From NCBI GenBank assembly GCA_016782755.1, contig JADHXY010000005.1, positions 1 to 35,712 on the forward strand: a stretch of DNA of 35,712 nt, in the 5' to 3' direction. The first letter of the stretch is position 1, and each line of letters starts with the position of its first letter. The DNA comes from Phycisphaerae bacterium (lineage in GTDB: Bacteria; Planctomycetota; Phycisphaerae; Sedimentisphaerales; Anaerobacaceae). Position numbers and translations under genes: made by a program. Below the pieces are notes generated by a model. That model saw nothing but the letters and a program-made list of their open reading frames with translations, searched no databases and was not told where the DNA came from. Below are positions 34,189 through 35,712 of this stretch, one piece after another.

Positions 34189-35673
34189 ATGTATGAAAGA
34201 CTCATAAAAGTCGTTGCTAATCTCAAATCGCCAAGAATCCTTCTCGTCGGCGACTTCATGCTGGATATTTACACCTATGGCGATGCCCTTAGGATAAGTC
34301 CCGAAGCTCCAGTGCCAGTTTTGAAGATAACCAAAACCGAATATAGCGGCGGCGGCGCATCGTCGGTGGCGATGGACCTGGCTGCTCTCGAGGCCAAGGT
34401 AACTTGCATTGGAATTATCGGAAACGATGCCAACGGAGAAAAACTGAAAAAAATACTTTCTAATCCTAACATAGATACCAGCGGAATAATCGTAAGCCAA
34501 AATCGCCCTACCATAAGCAAACAAAGACTCATCGGACTCGCACAACATCGCCACCAGCAGCAGCTCTTCCGTATGGACAACGAAGTAACAGATGACCTCT
34601 CCACAGAAGAAACTTCTGTGATAATCGAAACTTACAAAAAACACATTAAAGATTGCGACATCGTCTGCCTCCAGGACTACAACAAGGGCTTGCTAACCAA
34701 CGACGTTTGCTCTCAAATGATTGAAATCGCTAATAAGGAAAACAAAAAGGTACTCGTAGATCCTTCTCCGACAAGCGATTACTCAAAATACAAATCAGCA
34801 ACACTTATAACCCCCAACAGAAAAGAAACATCTATAGCCGTCGGTTTCGCCGTCGAAGATATGCAAAATGCCGCTCAAGCCGCAAAAAAACTACACGACG
34901 ACCTGAACCTCCAAGCGGCTGTAATAACACTCGACAAAGAAGGAGCTTACCTTTATACGAGTGATTTTAACGGGATAATACCCACCAGGCCGCGAAACGT
35001 TTACGATGTTACCGGTGCCGGAGACATGGTACTTGCAACCATAGCCGTTGTTCTTGCCGCAGGTAATGATTACAAAACCGCCGTCGAACTCTCAAACATA
35101 GCCGGCGGACTTGAGGTCGAAAAATTCGGCGTAGCTACTGTATCCATCGATGAAATAATAAATGAAATCATAGGCCAGAATCGTGGCAAAACCGGAAAAG
35201 TAAAAACGATCGACAATCTTTGCACCGAACTAAAATGGCACCGCAATCAAAAAGAAAAAATCGTATTCACAAACGGCTGTTTCGATATCCTCCATCGCGG
35301 ACACATCGAATACCTCAAATTCTGCAAAGAACAGGGTAACATCGTAGTCGTCGGACTAAACAGCGACAGCTCAGTAAAAAAAATCAAAGGACCCGAAAGA
35401 CCCCTGAACAACCAGCACGATAGAGCCGCCGTGTTAGCGGCCCTTGAATCAGTCGATTACATAACAATCTTCGATGAGCCTGACCCGCTGGAACTTATAA
35501 AGACTATAAAACCGGATATCCTTGTAAAAGGCGAGGACTGGGCACAAAAAGGTGTCGTAGGACGTGAGTTTGTCGAGGAAAATGGCGGAAAAGTAGTTCT
35601 CGCAAAATTCGTTAAAGATAAAAGCTCAACCTCTATAATTGAAAAAATTAAATCACTTTTGAAAAAAGAATAA
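34189..35673 (+). CDS. hldE: Bifunctional heptose 7-phosphate kinase / heptose 1-phosphate adenylyltransferase
   Basis: Makes ADP-heptose for the LPS inner core: the N-terminal domain phosphorylates heptose-7-phosphate at C1 and the C-terminal domain adds AMP. It is 494 aa from the ATG at 34189 (AGGA eight bases upstream; a TTG at 34159 overlapping lpxK is less likely). Kinase domain 1-330 (ribokinase/PfkB fold): GDFMLDIY (21-28), SGGGASSVAMDLA (53-65), DVTGAGD (273-279) with catalytic D279. Nucleotidyltransferase domain about 355-494: FTNGCFDILHRGH (360-372) with the HxGH motif 369-372, and KGPERPLN. The next gene begins at its stop codon, so an LPS operon continues beyond the window. Confidence 0.95.
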   Translation: MYERLIKVVANLKSPRILLVGDFMLDIYTYGDALRISPEAPVPVLKITKTEYSGGGASSVAMDLAALEAKVTCIGIIGNDANGEKLKKILSNPNIDTSGIIVSQNRPTISKQRLIGLAQHRHQQQLFRMDNEVTDDLSTEETSVIIETYKKHIKDCDIVCLQDYNKGLLTNDVCSQMIEIANKENKKVLVDPSPTSDYSKYKSATLITPNRKETSIAVGFAVEDMQNAAQAAKKLHDDLNLQAAVITLDKEGAYLYTSDFNGIIPTRPRNVYDVTGAGDMVLATIAVVLAAGNDYKTAVELSNIAGGLEVEKFGVATVSIDEIINEIIGQNRGKTGKVKTIDNLCTELKWHRNQKEKIVFTNGCFDILHRGHIEYLKFCKEQGNIVVVGLNSDSSVKKIKGPERPLNNQHDRAAVLAALESVDYITIFDEPDPLELIKTIKPDILVKGEDWAQKGVVGREFVEENGGKVVLAKFVKDKSSTSIIEKIKSLLKKE

Positions 35674-35712
35674 TGGAAAAACAAACTGAAAAAATAATAC
35701 TCGATACGCTCT
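35673..35712 (+). CDS. Start of a gene cut by the window edge
   Basis: An ATG overlaps the last base of the hldE TAA (TAATG). The frame MEKQTEKIILDTL stays open to the edge. Tight coupling suggests another LPS or heptose gene, but 13 codons are not enough to identify it. Confidence 0.5.
   Translation, partial: MEKQTEKIILDTL

Noticed and set aside
1-35712. CRISPR array
   Set aside because: No regularly spaced repeats of 24-40 bp with unique spacers; the repeats found are irregular modules or 10-bp tandems, and no cas gene is present.

Overview
The window reads as a chromosomal segment of a diderm (outer-membrane) bacterium, most likely a planctomycete of the Phycisphaerae/Sedimentisphaerales type. 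This is inferred from a combination of traits: four PEP-CTERM surface proteins in a row, a pseudopilin-like protein with an H-X9-D C-terminal motif, SecD and SecF fused into one very long protein, a TPR protein with two RNA polymerase alpha-CTD-like domains, lipid A and heptose genes (LpxK, HldE), and frequent TTG/GTG starts. No 16S or ribosomal-protein gene is present to confirm it.

Layout. 1-3590: a solitary MmeI-like (type IIL) restriction-modification gene on the minus strand, flanked by the two halves of a dispersed repeat whose nearly uninterrupted counterpart lies at 30841-31290. 3590-4480: a two-ACT-domain protein and a bacterioferritin-like protein, convergent. 4630-7600: four minus-strand PEP-CTERM genes ending at a hairpin terminator and preceded by a 560-bp non-coding leader with four copies of a TGAGTTTTC-type element. 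7600-12660: alaC-type aminotransferase, divergent from argB-argD-argF-rdgB. 12729: tRNA-Leu(CAG).

13026-22197 is a minus-strand queuosine/Sec block in the order queA, TPR-(alphaCTD)2 protein, SpoIID-like lipoprotein, tgt, yajC, secDF. The queA-tgt-yajC-secD-secF core order is widespread in bacteria; the two proteins between queA and tgt are the unusual part. 22366 holds a small unknown gene. 22646-29675 carries a secreted HEAT-repeat protein, rpoD, dnaG and a TatD hydrolase on the minus strand. 29870 is the pseudopilin-like gene, followed by 850 bp of mosaic repeats. 31483-31694 has a tRNA-Lys/tRNA-Thr pair with its own promoter and terminator. 31937 to the right edge runs on the plus strand: NAD-type isocitrate dehydrogenase, lpxK, hldE and the first codons of another gene.

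Most of the window is housekeeping. The observations I rate highest are the TPR protein with duplicated alpha-CTD domains, the restriction gene splitting a repeat whose near-empty counterpart is visible 28-31 kb away, the large periplasmic expansions in SecDF, and the repeated element upstream of the PEP-CTERM cluster. All identifications come from reading motifs; no database search was run.
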